Assembly: GCA_045617405.1 (NCBI GenBank)
Contig: JAZLIL010000135.1
Location: 1-13,910 of the forward strand
Direction: 5' to 3'
Source: JAZLIL01 sp045617405
Lineage (GTDB): Bacteria; Bacillota; Clostridia; Lachnospirales; Lachnospiraceae
DNA: 13,910 nt
Numbering within the stretch: position 1 is the first letter of the stretch; every line of letters starts with the position of its first letter. The notes below the pieces were generated by a model. It had not been told where the DNA came from, ran no database searches, and was given only the letters and a program-made list of their open reading frames with translations. Below, piece by piece: positions 12,819 through 13,910 of this stretch. The translations under genes were made by a program, and so were the position numbers.

Positions 12819-13001
12819 GCCGGAGACTGACGGAACAGAGCTTGTGCCGGTTTGGACAGGATGAAGAATTCCGGTTGAAAAAGGTCTTAACGTGAATCTG
12901 AAGACGGGCGAGAGTGCAGGAAACACAGGTTCCGGTTGAATAAGGTCTTAACGTGAATTTGAAGTAATTTGTGATAGTATGGATACAGAAAGGACATGAT
13001 T
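12819..13001. other. Spacer between cheW and MCP2 with a two-copy 35-bp repeat
   Basis: Copies at 12869-12903 and 12930-12964 (61 bp apart) match at 33 of 35 positions; both begin TTCCGGTTGAA and contain AAGGTCTTAACGTGAAT. The second copy ends 8 nt before a possible extended -10 element. AAAGGA (12989-12994) is the MCP2 ribosome binding site. No clear terminator of the che operon is found. Confidence 0.75.
12972..12980 (+). promoter_or_regulatory. Possible extended -10 promoter of MCP2
   Basis: TGATAGTAT fits a TGN-extended -10 box (TAGTAT), with a start predicted near 12987, but no good -35 hexamer lies at 16-18 bp. The second copy of the 35-bp repeat occupies the -35 region. Weak evidence; MCP2 may instead be read through from cheW. 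Confidence 0.35.
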
Positions 13002-13910
13002 ATGAGATTGATTACGAAGGGATCAATAAGGAGTAAGCTGGTGAGAGGTTTTGTAAGTGTTATCGTATTATATACGCTCGCGATTGCGGTGCTTATTGTG
13101 AGTCTTAACCTTACCGTCACGAGCTTCGAGCAGGTCGTTACAAAGCTTGTCAACGGCGGAACGCTTGACCCGGCGGCAGCAGCATCGCTTACAGCAACGA
13201 TTTCATCACTTGACAACAGTAAAGTGAAACTGACGGTCATCATGATAATTGTTGTAATTGTGTTAGCCGCACTGGCCACCCTCATTGAGATTCTAATCGT
13301 GAGGAACATCGTGTATCCCACAAGGCATATGATAGAGGTTGCAAATCAGCTTGCCCTCGGTGACTGTTCCATCGAAGTCGAGACGGATTCTGAAGATGAA
13401 ATAGGGGAGCTTGGTCTTGCTATTAACAAGATTGTTGCTAATATGAAGAGCCAGGCAGACATGGCAAAAGAGGTTGCACAGGGTGATCTCAGCTTTGAGG
13501 TCAAGCCCGCCTCAGAGAAGGACCTTCTCGGAGTGGCAATCCGCAACATGGTTGCCGAGGAAAACAGGGTTCTCGCCGGAATCAGGCAGGCAGTAAGCGA
13601 AGTAAGCACAGGTGCAGGCCAGGTTGCGAGCGCCAGTCAGGCACTTGCGCAGGGTTCGACCGAGCAGGCAAGCGCAATACAGCAGATCAGCGCATCTATC
13701 ACCGATATTGCTGAGAAAACAAGAGTTAACGCATCGCATGCCACCGAGACCAACAATCTCGTTGACAACATCAGGCGCGAAGCTGTTTCCGGAAACGAGC
13801 GCATGAGCGATATGGTTGATGCCATGACGGATATCAACGAATCCTCAGAGAACATTTCGAAGATCATCAAGGTCATCGATGACATAGCATTCCAGACAAA
13901 CATCCTTGCC
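13002..13910 (+). CDS. Methyl-accepting chemotaxis protein, partial (MCP2; 3' end outside window)
   Basis: The frame is open for 303 codons to the last base. TM1 spans about residues 14-37 and TM2 about 75-100, separated by only about 37 mostly small or polar residues, so there is no large extracellular sensor. A HAMP domain starts at P106 and a second HAMP-like stretch (AKEVAQGDLSFEV, about 154-180) follows, then the coiled coil. The window ends at FQTNILA, immediately before the LNAAIEAARAGE part of the signalling tip that the family predicts. AAAGGA (12989-12994) is 7 nt before the ATG at 13002; an in-frame ATG at 12996 is too close to it. The sequence is clearly different from MCP1, so the two are not a recent duplication. 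It follows the che operon and is likely a client of that CheA/CheW. Confidence 0.92.
   Translation, partial: MRLITKGSIRSKLVRGFVSVIVLYTLAIAVLIVSLNLTVTSFEQVVTKLVNGGTLDPAAAASLTATISSLDNSKVKLTVIMIIVVIVLAALATLIEILIVRNIVYPTRHMIEVANQLALGDCSIEVETDSEDEIGELGLAINKIVANMKSQADMAKEVAQGDLSFEVKPASEKDLLGVAIRNMVAEENRVLAGIRQAVSEVSTGAGQVASASQALAQGSTEQASAIQQISASITDIAEKTRVNASHATETNNLVDNIRREAVSGNERMSDMVDAMTDINESSENISKIIKVIDDIAFQTNILA

Noticed and set aside
12841..12860. Relationship between the GTGCCGGTTT sequence here and the 45-bp minisatellite core (complement)
   Set aside because: Only about 9 bp match, which is expected by chance in a window of this size.
12819..12870. Terminator after cheW
   Set aside because: CCGG-containing segments recur, but there is no stable stem followed by a T-run.
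11928..12926. 332-codon minus-strand ORF across the end of cheA and cheW
   Set aside because: It lies opposite two genes with intact motifs; its sequence is low in recognisable features and it has no promoter or ribosome binding site of its own. It is a codon-bias shadow.

Overview
The window looks like chromosomal DNA of a motile member of the Clostridia, most plausibly Lachnospiraceae. The basis is strong AGGAGG-type ribosome binding sites, sigma-A-like promoters of the form TTTACA/TATAAT, roughly even GC content, and the types of protein encoded (7TM hybrid kinase, TraX-like membrane protein, DUF2284 protein, Firmicutes-type chemoreceptors). This placement is an inference from style and gene content, since there is no rRNA or other marker.

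Left part (1-4684): four unrelated single genes separated by repeat-bearing spacers. They are cobU (cobinamide kinase/guanylyltransferase, +), a DUF2284 cysteine-rich protein (-), a divergently transcribed 7TM hybrid histidine kinase with a C-terminal receiver (+), and a TraX-family membrane protein (+). cobU is preceded by three packed hairpins and followed by a 58-bp tandem repeat; one hairpin sequence occurs on both sides of the gene. A 45-bp, three-copy minisatellite lies exactly between the divergent DUF2284 and kinase promoters. A degenerate 52-bp repeat separates the kinase from the TraX gene.

Right part (4685-13910): a chemotaxis island. A chemoreceptor with almost no extracellular sensor (MCP1) has its own promoter, a structured leader and a terminator. 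Next comes an apparent operon from a TTTACA-17-TATAAT promoter: PLP aminotransferase, cheR, cheB, cheA, cheW, with 15, 29, -1 and 9 bp between stop and next start. A second chemoreceptor (MCP2) follows and is cut by the window end just before its signalling tip. CheA phosphorylates itself and passes phosphate to CheB (and to a CheY not present here); CheR and CheB set receptor methylation; CheW couples receptors to CheA. The aminotransferase at the head of the operon is the unexpected member.

The most unusual sequence-level observations are: a 42-bp perfect copy of an internal MCP1 coding segment lying 340 bp downstream, between two terminator-like hairpins; and a window-wide habit of short tandem duplications (units of 39-61 bp, each locus with its own unrelated sequence) in nearly every spacer and in the cheA linker. 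I found no rRNA, tRNA, insertion sequence, integrase or CRISPR array.
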